Assembly: GCA_017430925.1 (NCBI GenBank)
Contig: JAFRMA010000019.1
Span: 1 to 37,661, forward strand
Direction of reading: 5' to 3'
Length of the DNA stretch: 37,661 nt
From: Solobacterium sp.
Lineage (GTDB): Bacteria > Bacillota_I > Bacilli_A > Erysipelotrichales > Erysipelotrichaceae
A program made the position numbers and the translations under genes. Of the stretch, positions 24,274 through 31,157 are shown piece by piece; position 1 is the stretch's first letter, and each line of letters begins with the position of its first letter. Below the pieces are notes generated by a model, which was not told the origin of the DNA, did no database searches, and saw only the letters and a program-made list of their open reading frames with translations.

Positions 24274-25158
24274 TTATTCGGTAATACCGTTCAGCCAGGT
24301 CAGGATATCTTTATAAACGATCATGTGATCTTCCTCGTTGAGGATCTCATGACGCATATGATCATATAATTTGGAACTGATATTGGTATATCCTGCCTTG
24401 ACCAGAGTACCTATGGAATCCGTCAATCCCTGCGTACCGCCGGTACACGGATCATCCTTGCCGGCAACGAACAGGATCGGCATATCCTTGTTTTGGACTT
24501 TGTAACGCGCGGAATCATGCATACGCACCAATCCGCTCAGTTCATCCACATATCCCTGGATCGTAAACGGGAAACCGCTGTACGGATCTTCCGCATATTT
24601 ACGGACATTCTCACGGTTATAACTGATCCAGTCATACGGAGTCTGAGGATTCTGTACAGCCTTGTTGAAACTGCCTGTAACAGCCATATCCATGACCGCG
24701 CTGTGTCCCTTGGCACCCTTGAACAATTTCAGAACCTTGCCCATGGTGATTCCTGCCTTGGTAGCGCTCTGGTAATTCGGAGCACCGGAGAATATTGCGC
24801 CGGTAAGCTGGGCGTCATGATCCTGCAGGAAACATCTTCCCAGCATGGACCCCATGGAATGACCGAAGATAAAGAACGGAAGTTCCGGGTATTCTTCCCT
24901 GATCCGGTTCATTACCTCTTCGATTGCGTACAACAGGTGATCCCAGCCGTTATTCTCACCGAAATATCCAAGCATTTCCCCGCTGGATTCCCCATGCCCG
25001 GGCAGATCAAACGTAACCACGACATATCCGTTATCCCGCAGGAATGCCGCAAAATCATCATAACGTTTGCGATGTTCCGCCATACCGTGAATGATCTCTA
25101 CACAGCCTTTGGGATTGGTCGTAGGACGAAAAATACTGATTCCTAATTTTTCACTCAT
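24274..25158 (-). CDS. Alpha/beta hydrolase, monoglyceride-lipase-like
   Basis: This 294-residue hydrolase has the motifs of the serine aminopeptidase S33/monoacylglycerol-lipase group: EIIHGMAEHRKRYDDF (21-36), FDLPGHGESSG (50-60) and the nucleophile elbow FIFGHSMGSMLG (97-108) with S101. AGKDDPCTG and DHMRHEILNEED near the end carry the Asp and His of the triad. No signal peptide is seen, so it is cytoplasmic. The reading frame stays open upstream to 25413, but that part overlaps the divergent tmcAL gene. The ATG at 25158 is the family-like start, though no ribosome site is well spaced. Confidence 0.87.
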   Translation of the reverse strand: MSEKLGISIFRPTTNPKGCVEIIHGMAEHRKRYDDFAAFLRDNGYVVVTFDLPGHGESSGEMLGYFGENNGWDHLLYAIEEVMNRIREEYPELPFFIFGHSMGSMLGRCFLQDHDAQLTGAIFSGAPNYQSATKAGITMGKVLKLFKGAKGHSAVMDMAVTGSFNKAVQNPQTPYDWISYNRENVRKYAEDPYSGFPFTIQGYVDELSGLVRMHDSARYKVQNKDMPILFVAGKDDPCTGGTQGLTDSIGTLVKAGYTNISSKLYDHMRHEILNEEDHMIVYKDILTWLNGITE

Positions 25159-25177
25159 AAATGATTTTTTCAACCTC

Positions 25178-25205
25178 TTGTTCTGTAAATATTGTAACAT
25201 ATACC
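25178..25205. promoter_or_regulatory. Overlapping divergent promoters, tmcAL and hydrolase
   Basis: On the plus strand TTGTTC (25178-25183) and TATACC (25200-25205) are 16 nt apart and point to tmcAL. On the minus strand TGTTACAAT (hexamer 25191-25196) is an extended -10 that points to the hydrolase. The two polymerase sites overlap, so they should compete. Confidence 0.4.
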
Positions 25206-25227
25206 TATGGTAAAAACAGACAGAGAG

Positions 25228-26340
25228 ATGAAGGCCTGCGGAATAATTGCGGAATATAATCCGTTCCACCGCGGTCATGCGTATCAGATTGAGAAGACCC
25301 GGGAACTGACCGGATGTGATGTTATCGTTGCGGTAATGTCCGGGAACTGGGTACAGCGTGGTGAACCGGCAATCGTTGACAAGTGGATGCGGGCGGAAAC
25401 AGCGGTAAGACATGGCGTGGATCTGGTGCTTGAACTTCCTTTTCCCTATGCTGTACAGGCAGCGTCAGGCTTTGCGCACGGAGGTATAAAGATCCTGCAG
25501 AACGCGGGTATTTCGTATCTGTCTTTCGGCAGTGAATGCGGGAATCTGGAGAATCTTCAGGACATTGCGGATTCACCGGTCAGTCCGGATCATCTGCGTC
25601 AGTCCATGGCGGAAGGCATCAGTTTTCCGCGCGCATACAGCCTTCTGACAAGAGAAATGGGACCCAACGATATTCTCGCCACCGCCTACCTGAAAGAACT
25701 GAAAAATACCTCTATACGCCCTGTAGTAATACAACGTACAAGTGCCTATAACGATACTGAACTAAGAGATATCGCCAGTGCTCTGGCAATCCGCAAGGCC
25801 CTGCTGGAACACCGGGATATCGGCAATACCGCCTATGAGAAAGAACTGCTGGAAGACTCCTTCCACAACCATCTTTCCCTGTACTATCCCTATCTGCGTA
25901 TCTTTCTGACCATGACCGACAGAAACACCCTTCGTCAGTATTTCCTGGTCAGTGAAGGAATCGAAAAACTCATGATCCAGCAGGCAGAACTCAACGATAC
26001 CTTTGAAGGATTCCTCTCCGGCTGTACCAATGCCAGATATACCAGAAGCCGCATCCAGCGTACACTGGTACACATTCTCTGCCAGGTAACCAGACAAGAG
26101 ATTCAGGATCTTCCGGAATATGATGTTCTGCGTATTCTGGCCTTTAATGACAGGGGCCGTCAATACCTTGAACAGTTAAAGAAAAAAGAGGTGAAGATCG
26201 TCAGTAAATATGCCCGGAATTCCTTATCCTGGCGCAATATTGAACTGCGGTCCACACACCTATATACTTCCGTCATGCCCGAAGAAAAACGCGTTTATCT
26301 GAATAAACGCGAAATTCAAGGTCCTGTATTTGTCCGGTAA
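25228..26340 (+). CDS. tmcAL: tRNA(Met) cytidine acetate ligase
   Basis: This 370-residue enzyme (B. subtilis YlbM/TmcAL family) forms N4-acetylcytidine at the wobble base of elongator tRNA-Met from acetate and ATP. The start IIAEYNPFHRGHAYQI carries the HxGH nucleotidyltransferase motif (H14, H17). VAVMSGNWVQRGEPAI and ELPFPYAVQAASGFA follow, as in the family. It is about 40 residues shorter than the B. subtilis form. The start is set at 25228 since family members begin MKA-GIIAEYNPFH; the ATG at 25207 lies at the predicted transcription start. Its stop abuts the convergent yebC stop, and its last 60 nt contain the yebC terminator. Confidence 0.92.
   Translation: MKACGIIAEYNPFHRGHAYQIEKTRELTGCDVIVAVMSGNWVQRGEPAIVDKWMRAETAVRHGVDLVLELPFPYAVQAASGFAHGGIKILQNAGISYLSFGSECGNLENLQDIADSPVSPDHLRQSMAEGISFPRAYSLLTREMGPNDILATAYLKELKNTSIRPVVIQRTSAYNDTELRDIASALAIRKALLEHRDIGNTAYEKELLEDSFHNHLSLYYPYLRIFLTMTDRNTLRQYFLVSEGIEKLMIQQAELNDTFEGFLSGCTNARYTRSRIQRTLVHILCQVTRQEIQDLPEYDVLRILAFNDRGRQYLEQLKKKEVKIVSKYARNSLSWRNIELRSTHLYTSVMPEEKRVYLNKREIQGPVFVR
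26285..26311 (-). terminator. yebC terminator embedded in tmcAL
   Basis: On the minus strand CGCGTTTAT and ATAAACGCG form a perfect 9-bp stem with a TCAG loop, followed by five T residues. It lies 30-56 nt after the yebC stop and inside the tmcAL coding region, where it encodes residues near KRVYLNKRE. Confidence 0.78.
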
Positions 26341-27069
26341 TCACGAAGCTATACGAGCATTGTGATAAACCTTGTTTACATCATCTGCTTCGTTTAACAG
26401 ATTCATCAGTTTCTCAAATGCTTCGATTTCTTCCGGATCGGTAATATCGACATACTCATTCGGAAGCATGGTCGCTTCACAGATCTCGAACTGAACGTCC
26501 GGGATCATTTTTTCGATTGCTTCCTGACCCTTGCCGAAATCCTGGAATGCTGTTGTTACTGTCATCACACCGTCTTCGACAGAGATATCCTGTACATCGA
26601 CTTCATTCTCCATCATCGTTTCCAGCATGGCATCTTCATCATCAAACGGGAATACAAACAGACCTACCTGTTCATAGTTGTAGGATACTGCTCCGTTATT
26701 CGCCAGTTTGGCGCCTCTTGCCTTGTTAAAGCAGGTCTTGACAGCAGTAAAGGAACGATTGGTATTATCGGTCAGACAATCTACGATAACGGTACTGTTG
26801 CCCGGACCGAAACCTTCATATCTGCACTCTGTATAGTTCTCTTCGGAACCACCCTTGGCTTTTTCAATCGCTCTCTTGATGACATCCGCAGGTACCTGGT
26901 TGGATTTTGCTTCCGCAATCTTACGACGTAACGCAAGATTCATATCCGGATCAGGAACACCGGATTTAGCGGCGATATAGAGTTCTTTCCCGAAACGGGA
27001 ATATAATTTGGATTTGATTGCAGCAGTTTTCGCCATTGACGCTGCACGGACTTCATGTGCTCTTCCCAT
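26341..27069 (-). CDS. YebC/PmpR family protein (YeeN subgroup)
   Basis: This 242-residue protein matches the YebC/PmpR family along its length: GRAHEVRAASMAKTAAIKSKLYSRFG at the N-terminus, LALRRKIAEAKSNQVPADVI and a YEGFGPGNSTVIVDCLTDN core. The start GRAHEV (rather than GHSKW) marks the YeeN-like subgroup. The family has been treated as transcription regulators and, more recently, as factors that relieve ribosome stalling. AAGGTGG lies 8 nt before the ATG. It ends exactly where the convergent tmcAL ends, and its terminator lies inside that gene. Confidence 0.93.
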   Translation of the reverse strand: MGRAHEVRAASMAKTAAIKSKLYSRFGKELYIAAKSGVPDPDMNLALRRKIAEAKSNQVPADVIKRAIEKAKGGSEENYTECRYEGFGPGNSTVIVDCLTDNTNRSFTAVKTCFNKARGAKLANNGAVSYNYEQVGLFVFPFDDEDAMLETMMENEVDVQDISVEDGVMTVTTAFQDFGKGQEAIEKMIPDVQFEICEATMLPNEYVDITDPEEIEAFEKLMNLLNEADDVNKVYHNARIAS

Positions 27070-27130
27070 GTTTCTACCACCTTCAAAAATTTACGCATCA
27101 ATTATACCAAAGTCTATTTTTAAAGGGAAG

Positions 27131-27160
27131 ATTGTATTCACTTATTTCTTTGAATACAAT
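27131..27160. promoter_or_regulatory. Symmetric bidirectional promoter in a perfect inverted repeat
   Basis: Perfect 10-bp arms ATTGTATTCA (27131-27140) and TGAATACAAT (27151-27160) flank 10 nt. On the plus strand this reads TTGTAT (27132-27137), 17 nt, TACAAT (27155-27160). By symmetry the minus strand reads the same hexamers at the same spacing. Plus-strand transcription would begin 2-3 nt before the phosphatase ATG; minus-strand transcription would give yebC a leader of about 55 nt. The repeat could also be an operator. Confidence 0.6.
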
Positions 27161-27169
27161 AGAAAAGCA

Positions 27170-27901
27170 ATGTCTGTTTACGTACTTAGTGATCTTCATG
27201 GGTGTGATCAGGAATTTGATCAGATGTTAAAACTGATCGATTTTACTGATTACGATGAGTTATATATCATCGGGGATGTCTGTGACCGCGGAAGTTCTCC
27301 GATTGCCCTGTACCAGAAGATCATGAAAACACCGAATATCCACCTGATCATGGGCAATCACGAAGATATGTTCCTGTATCATATCGATACCCTGATGGAG
27401 GAGAAACGTTCCGGTGACACTTTGACCCACCTCAGTGATATCTCACACTGGCTGATCTATAACGGCGGATTTGTGACCGCAGATCAGTTCCTCAGTCTGC
27501 CGTTTTCAGAATGTTACGACCTGAAGACCTATCTTGAAGGACTGCCTCTGTATCAGCACCTGCAGATCATGGGGCAGAAATATCTGCTTGTGCATGCCGG
27601 TGTCGGTGCACAGCTGCAGCGTGGTGTAAGTGTCAGTGCGTTTGACCGGGATACCCTGCTTTGGGAACATATCCCCCTGGAAGCCAATCCCTTTACGGAT
27701 GCCACCATGATTGTCGGCCACCTGCCTACCTTTACCTATGGTGATGAGTATGACGGAAAGATGATCTTTTCTCCCAAAACAAAAACATACCACATTGACT
27801 GTGGCTGTGTTTTCGGACGCTCATTAGGTTGTCTTCGTCTGGATGATCTTCAGGAATTCTATGTTCCTTCCACCTATCCGTATATTCATTTTAAACGTTA
27901 G
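27170..27901 (+). CDS. Metallophosphoesterase (serine/threonine phosphatase-like)
   Basis: This 243-residue enzyme has the calcineurin-like metal motifs in order: SDLHG (D8, H10), GDVCDRG (from G35; D36), GNHED (N63, H64), LLVHAGV near 143 and IVGHLPTFTYG near 182. It resembles PrpA/ApaH-type bacterial phosphatases; the substrate may be a phosphoprotein or a dinucleotide. The frame is open upstream, but the ATG at 27170 starts the family pattern MSVYVLSDLHG. No Shine-Dalgarno sequence precedes it, and the predicted transcription start is only a few nucleotides away. Its last 11 nt overlap the convergent Alg13-like gene. Confidence 0.88.
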   Translation: MSVYVLSDLHGCDQEFDQMLKLIDFTDYDELYIIGDVCDRGSSPIALYQKIMKTPNIHLIMGNHEDMFLYHIDTLMEEKRSGDTLTHLSDISHWLIYNGGFVTADQFLSLPFSECYDLKTYLEGLPLYQHLQIMGQKYLLVHAGVGAQLQRGVSVSAFDRDTLLWEHIPLEANPFTDATMIVGHLPTFTYGDEYDGKMIFSPKTKTYHIDCGCVFGRSLGCLRLDDLQEFYVPSTYPYIHFKR

Positions 27902-28373
27902 TTTCGATCCAGTTCCGGATCAGGGATACCATATTTTCACGGTTACTGACAAATTCCGCCGGTGTGAAAGATCCGGCTTTTTTAATATATTCCGGGAGTT
28001 GTTCAAGGTCTTTCACGTACAGGATATAGCCCTTCTCATCAAAAGCTTCCAGCAACTGTACCTGGTGATCGTTTACGTGTTCGCCGTAACGCTCCAGGCG
28101 CGCTGCTCCAAGCACTTTCTTGTGTTCTTTCAGTGCCGTCATCAAAGATCCCGCACCGCCGTGGGCAATCACCAGATCTGCCTCCTGGATCAATGACGCA
28201 AAACGGTCTCTCTCGATATAATCAAAGATCTCCATGCAGTCACTGGTATACTTCGTATATCCTGCCTGGACAACAACTTTATCCTGTATGATCCCCTTGT
28301 GTACACAATCCTCCACAGCCTGCAGAAGACGCGCAAAACTCTTATCATTCGTTCCCAATGTCACAAATATCAT
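27891..28373 (-). CDS. Alg13/PssE-like glycosyltransferase catalytic subunit
   Basis: This 160-residue protein has the GT28 C-terminal fold that binds the nucleotide sugar: MIFVTLGTNDKSFARLLQAV at the start, VVVQAGYT near 35 and the signature IQEADLVIAHGGAGSLMTAL near 70-89. It corresponds to Alg13 of the eukaryotic Alg13/Alg14 pair and to PssE, EpsF or Cps14G in bacteria. The partner subunit is encoded just upstream and the genes share 1 nt (TGATG). The pair should add GlcNAc or a hexose to a lipid-linked sugar at the membrane. It overlaps the convergent phosphatase gene by 11 nt. Confidence 0.88.
   Translation of the reverse strand: MIFVTLGTNDKSFARLLQAVEDCVHKGIIQDKVVVQAGYTKYTSDCMEIFDYIERDRFASLIQEADLVIAHGGAGSLMTALKEHKKVLGAARLERYGEHVNDHQVQLLEAFDEKGYILYVKDLEQLPEYIKKAGSFTPAEFVSNRENMVSLIRNWIETNV
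27958..27983 (+). terminator. Possible phosphatase terminator inside the Alg13-like gene
   Basis: GCCGG and CCGGC (27958-27962, 27973-27977) form a short GC stem with a 10-nt loop, followed by TTTTTT. It lies about 57 nt after the phosphatase stop, within the 3' part of the opposite gene. The stem is only 5 bp, so confidence is limited. Confidence 0.5.
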
Positions 28374-28846
28374 CAGAAGATCCACCCTCCGTATACTGCT
28401 TTTGGATATACTTCCAGCATGCTTTCCCACTGTACAACAAACAGATCCGCGATCGGGTAGATCATCTTCCCAGCCATGGTAGGAGTTTTGGAATTGGCGA
28501 ATGTTTCGATCCAGATCACTTTTTTATGGTGAAAATGCGCGATCCTGCACATCGGTACGGCAGTATGTGTGCCGGTTGTGATCACGACATCCGGTTTGAT
28601 CTTATAGTACAGATATACACTGCGCAGACAGTTCCAGGCAAACTTGAACAAGTAGCTGAACAAGTGGCTCTTCGTACCGTAGGTCAGAAAGGATACCCTG
28701 TCCTTTCCGTACTTCTCCGGAAGATGTTCATTCGCTTTGGTTTTCTCTGTAATCAGATAATAGTCGTACTCTGAAAACAACGCTTCCAATTGAAGCATCT
28801 CTGTCAGATGACCACCTGTACTGGATATAAACAACACTCTTTTCAT
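28373..28846 (-). CDS. Alg14/PssD-like glycosyltransferase membrane subunit
   Basis: This 157-residue protein matches Alg14/PssD (EpsE, Cps14F): KRVLFISSTGGHLTEMLQL at the N-terminus, PDVVITTGTHTAVPMCRIAHF near 85-105, KKVIWIETFANSKTPTMAGK near 108-127 and a closing ADLFVVQWESML. The first helix of Alg14-type proteins attaches to the membrane and recruits the catalytic subunit, encoded directly downstream. Its start lies only 5 nt after the ptsI stop, so it is probably part of the same transcript. Confidence 0.88.
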   Translation of the reverse strand: MKRVLFISSTGGHLTEMLQLEALFSEYDYYLITEKTKANEHLPEKYGKDRVSFLTYGTKSHLFSYLFKFAWNCLRSVYLYYKIKPDVVITTGTHTAVPMCRIAHFHHKKVIWIETFANSKTPTMAGKMIYPIADLFVVQWESMLEVYPKAVYGGWIF

Positions 28847-28851
28847 TTCCG

Positions 28852-30570
28852 TTACCCGTTATGGTTCATAATCGCTTCCCGGACCAGTTCCTGTACTTCT
28901 TTTGCGGAAGACATGGATACTGCCTGTTCTGCAAGTTCTGTCATTTCCTTATAATTTAATGAATTGATCAGCTTTCTGGCAGAAAGGATAAAGGTCTCAC
29001 TCATTGAGAACATGTCCAGACCAAGGCCCAAAAGCACCGGTACAGCTTCCAGATCCCCTGCCATCTCACCGCACATTCCGCACCACCTGCCATGCGCATG
29101 CGCACCGTCAATGATCATCTTGATCAGGCGTAATACAGCAGGATGTAAAGGCTGATACAGATAAGATACATTCTCACTCATACGGTCAGCAGCAAAAGTA
29201 AACTGAATCAGGTCGTTCGTACCGATGGAAAGGAAATCCACCTCCCTGGCAAGAGATTCCGCCATTAAGGCAGCGCTGGGAACTTCAATCATGATTCCAA
29301 GTTCCATCTCATTACTCACCGGGATATTCATCTCCAGCAGTTTTTCCTTCTCTTCCGCAAAGATCTGCTTAGCTTCCATCAGTTCGTCCAATGTAGCGAT
29401 CATCGGCAACAATACCGATAATCTGCCATGGACAGAAGCCCGCATCAACGCCCGTAACTGTGTACGGAAGATCTCCTGATTCTGCAGGCTGAAGCGGATC
29501 GCTCTGACACCCAGGAACGGGTTGGCTTCTCTGCCTCTGCGGATATACTTCGGGAAGCGGTCAGCGCCGACATCCAGCGTACGGATAATGATACGGCGGT
29601 CCGGCATACTTTCCAGGATAGATTTATATATACGATATTGCAGGTCTTCACCAGGCGCGCTGTCACGGTCCAGGTAAAGGAATTCGGAACGGAACAGTCC
29701 GATTCCTTCAGCGCCGGAATCCCCGATGGTATCCATACTGGTCTGGGTTGCCATGTTGGCATACAGTTCAACCACATGATCATCCGTTGTCCTGGTTTCC
29801 GCGTCTTTCAGGGAAAGCAGTTTTTTCTTATCTTCTGTATAGGCAGCTTTCTTATCCCTGTACAGCTGGATCTCTTCTTCTTCAGGATCGATGATCAGTT
29901 GTCCGCCGATGCCGTCAATGATCACGGTATCTCCCCGATCAATATACTTTGTGAGCTTGCGTATACCTACCAGTGCCGGTTTATCTATGGATCTGGCAAG
30001 AATTGCCACATGGCTGGTCAGACTTCCGGACTGTGTCAGGAATCCCTTGATGTAACGCTGATCCACAGCCAGGGCGTCAGATACGTTGATATCCTTTCCG
30101 GCGAGGATCACCGGTTCGCGGATCAGCGAAAGATCCGGTATCTGAACATCAGATAAATGACAAAGGATGCGATAGAGCAGTCCTTTCAGATCCGCTGCCC
30201 GTGTACGCATGTATTCATTGTTCATATTCTCAAAACTGCTGATAAACATCCTGCCGACAATATCCACGGCATATTCCGCGTTGCAGTGATCTTCATCGAT
30301 CAGTCTTGTTACACCATCGATCAGATCAGGATCTCTTACCATCAGCACATGCGCATCCAGGATGTCAATATCAGAGTGAGCTAACTGAGCGGCAGCTGTA
30401 TCCCGGATATGTTCCAGGTCGGATACCGTCTCATCCAGAGCGTGATCAAAACGCTTCTTTTCAATCTCCGGATCCGAAGGTACACGATGTACGGCAATCT
30501 TCGGTTCCTCCACCAAATAGATCTTCCCCTCAGCGATACCCGGGGAAACAGCTATACCACTTAATTTCAT
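28852..30570 (-). CDS. ptsI: Phosphoenolpyruvate-protein phosphotransferase (PTS enzyme I)
   Basis: This 572-residue cytoplasmic enzyme passes phosphate from PEP to HPr. Its domains run in order: an N-terminal HPr-binding helical part (about 1-145), the phospho-histidine loop SGSLTSHVAILAR with H187 (E. coli H189), and the C-terminal PEP-binding barrel with FRSEFLYLDRD, FLGVRAIRFSL, FLSIGTNDLIQFTFAADR and WCGMCGEMAGD. The length is normal. No ptsH lies beside it, though ptsH-ptsI is the usual order. The start MKLSGIAVSPGIAEG is preferred to upstream codons. There is no ribosome site, and a good promoter ends 11 nt before it, which suggests a near-leaderless mRNA. Confidence 0.95.
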   Translation of the reverse strand: MKLSGIAVSPGIAEGKIYLVEEPKIAVHRVPSDPEIEKKRFDHALDETVSDLEHIRDTAAAQLAHSDIDILDAHVLMVRDPDLIDGVTRLIDEDHCNAEYAVDIVGRMFISSFENMNNEYMRTRAADLKGLLYRILCHLSDVQIPDLSLIREPVILAGKDINVSDALAVDQRYIKGFLTQSGSLTSHVAILARSIDKPALVGIRKLTKYIDRGDTVIIDGIGGQLIIDPEEEEIQLYRDKKAAYTEDKKKLLSLKDAETRTTDDHVVELYANMATQTSMDTIGDSGAEGIGLFRSEFLYLDRDSAPGEDLQYRIYKSILESMPDRRIIIRTLDVGADRFPKYIRRGREANPFLGVRAIRFSLQNQEIFRTQLRALMRASVHGRLSVLLPMIATLDELMEAKQIFAEEKEKLLEMNIPVSNEMELGIMIEVPSAALMAESLAREVDFLSIGTNDLIQFTFAADRMSENVSYLYQPLHPAVLRLIKMIIDGAHAHGRWCGMCGEMAGDLEAVPVLLGLGLDMFSMSETFILSARKLINSLNYKEMTELAEQAVSMSSAKEVQELVREAIMNHNG

Positions 30571-30580
30571 AACAACCATA

Positions 30581-30609
30581 ATTCTATAGGATTTATGGCT
30601 TAATGTCAC
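30581..30609 (-). promoter_or_regulatory. ptsI promoter
   Basis: On the minus strand GTGACA (30604-30609), a 17-nt spacer and TAGAAT (30581-30586); each hexamer matches the consensus at five of six positions. Predicted transcription starts near 30574, about 3-5 nt before the ATG at 30570. Confidence 0.6.
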
Positions 30610-30639
30610 TCTTGACAATGCAGAGATTGTCGTATAGTG

Positions 30640-30978
30640 TTATAGATTCATATTTTCCAGGAACTCTTCCATCGCCTTTTTCCGCATCCGGTAATACGTT
30701 GTCTTGGAGTAATACTCAAGGTACCATTGTTCCTGCTTGTTATTCTCCAGGTATTCTTTACGAATGATCAGTTGTGTATCTCTGGAACAATCCTGCAGGG
30801 AACGATTCACCAATGCGATGATACTTCTGCTCTCATCATATTCTGTCTGTCTTTCCCGGATATAACCCGAGTATGCGGACAAATCCATGTATTTCTTTGC
30901 CTGCCGGTAAACCTTTGCGATGCTGGAAATGACAGTATCCATTTCCTTAGTGTTTAGATTCTTGTAAAGACTGTTCAC
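30640..30978 (-). CDS. Small sigma-region-4-like protein (MG284/MPN403-like)
   Basis: This 112-residue protein is helical and charged. The C-terminal half (QLIIRKEYLE, then WYLEYYSKTTYYRMRKKAMEEFL) resembles a sigma-70 region 4 or ArpU-type helix-turn-helix. The overall look matches the MG284/MPN403 family of Mollicutes and Erysipelotrichia. A DNA-binding or polymerase-linked role is likely; the target is unknown. The start is GTG with AAGGAGG 9 nt upstream. That site lies in a hairpin with an upstream CCTCCTT, within a long structured leader. ptsI lies just downstream but has its own promoter. Confidence 0.6.
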   Translation of the reverse strand: MNSLYKNLNTKEMDTVISSIAKVYRQAKKYMDLSAYSGYIRERQTEYDESRSIIALVNRSLQDCSRDTQLIIRKEYLENNKQEQWYLEYYSKTTYYRMRKKAMEEFLENMNL

Positions 30979-30987
30979 AATGAAAAA

Positions 30988-31023
30988 CCTCCTTCTGTTT
31001 CTTTACAGAACTGCACAAGGAGG
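30988..31023 (-). promoter_or_regulatory. Shine-Dalgarno-sequestering hairpin in the leader
   Basis: On the minus strand CCTCCTT (31017-31023) is fully complementary to the ribosome site AAGGAGG (30988-30994). Inside, TTCTGT (31005-31010) pairs with ACAGAA (30993-30998). The two stems together can hide the ribosome site of the sigma-like gene. Confidence 0.5.
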
Positions 31024-31028
31024 CGCCT

Positions 31029-31085
31029 CTGGAAATATTGTACTCTATTTCAGGTATTTCCTATAGTCTTCCTGTAATTTCCAGA
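31029..31085 (-). repeat. Long-range inverted repeat in the same leader
   Basis: TCTGGAAAT (31029-31037) and ATTTCCAGA (31077-31085) are perfect 9-bp complements. They flank about 39 nt that contain further short complementary segments (CAGG/CCTG). Together with the hairpin at 30988-31023 this suggests a folded 5' leader of about 110 nt or more. It does not match a riboswitch class I can name. Confidence 0.4.
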
Positions 31086-31086
31086 C

Positions 31087-31115
31087 TTGCGCAAAACATC
31101 TTGTTCACTTATCAT
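31087..31115 (+). promoter_or_regulatory. Possible promoter of the 218-residue membrane protein gene
   Basis: TTGCGC (31087-31092), a 17-nt spacer and TATCAT (31110-31115). It would give a leader of about 36 nt that includes AGGAGG. Only a moderate match. Confidence 0.35.
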
Positions 31116-31157
31116 ATAGTACATAGTTTTGAAATTCCCCGGCACAGGAGGTAAATT

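Noticed and set aside
25159..25413. N-terminal extension of the alpha/beta hydrolase
   Set aside because: It overlaps the start of the divergent tmcAL gene and has no family similarity.
27008..27169. N-terminal extension of the phosphatase
   Set aside because: It would overlap yebC and the symmetric promoter; the family pattern begins at 27170.
30614..30631. GACAAT...ATTGTC stem between the sigma-like gene and ptsI
   Set aside because: The stem is only 6 bp and no T run follows on either strand, so it is not called a terminator.
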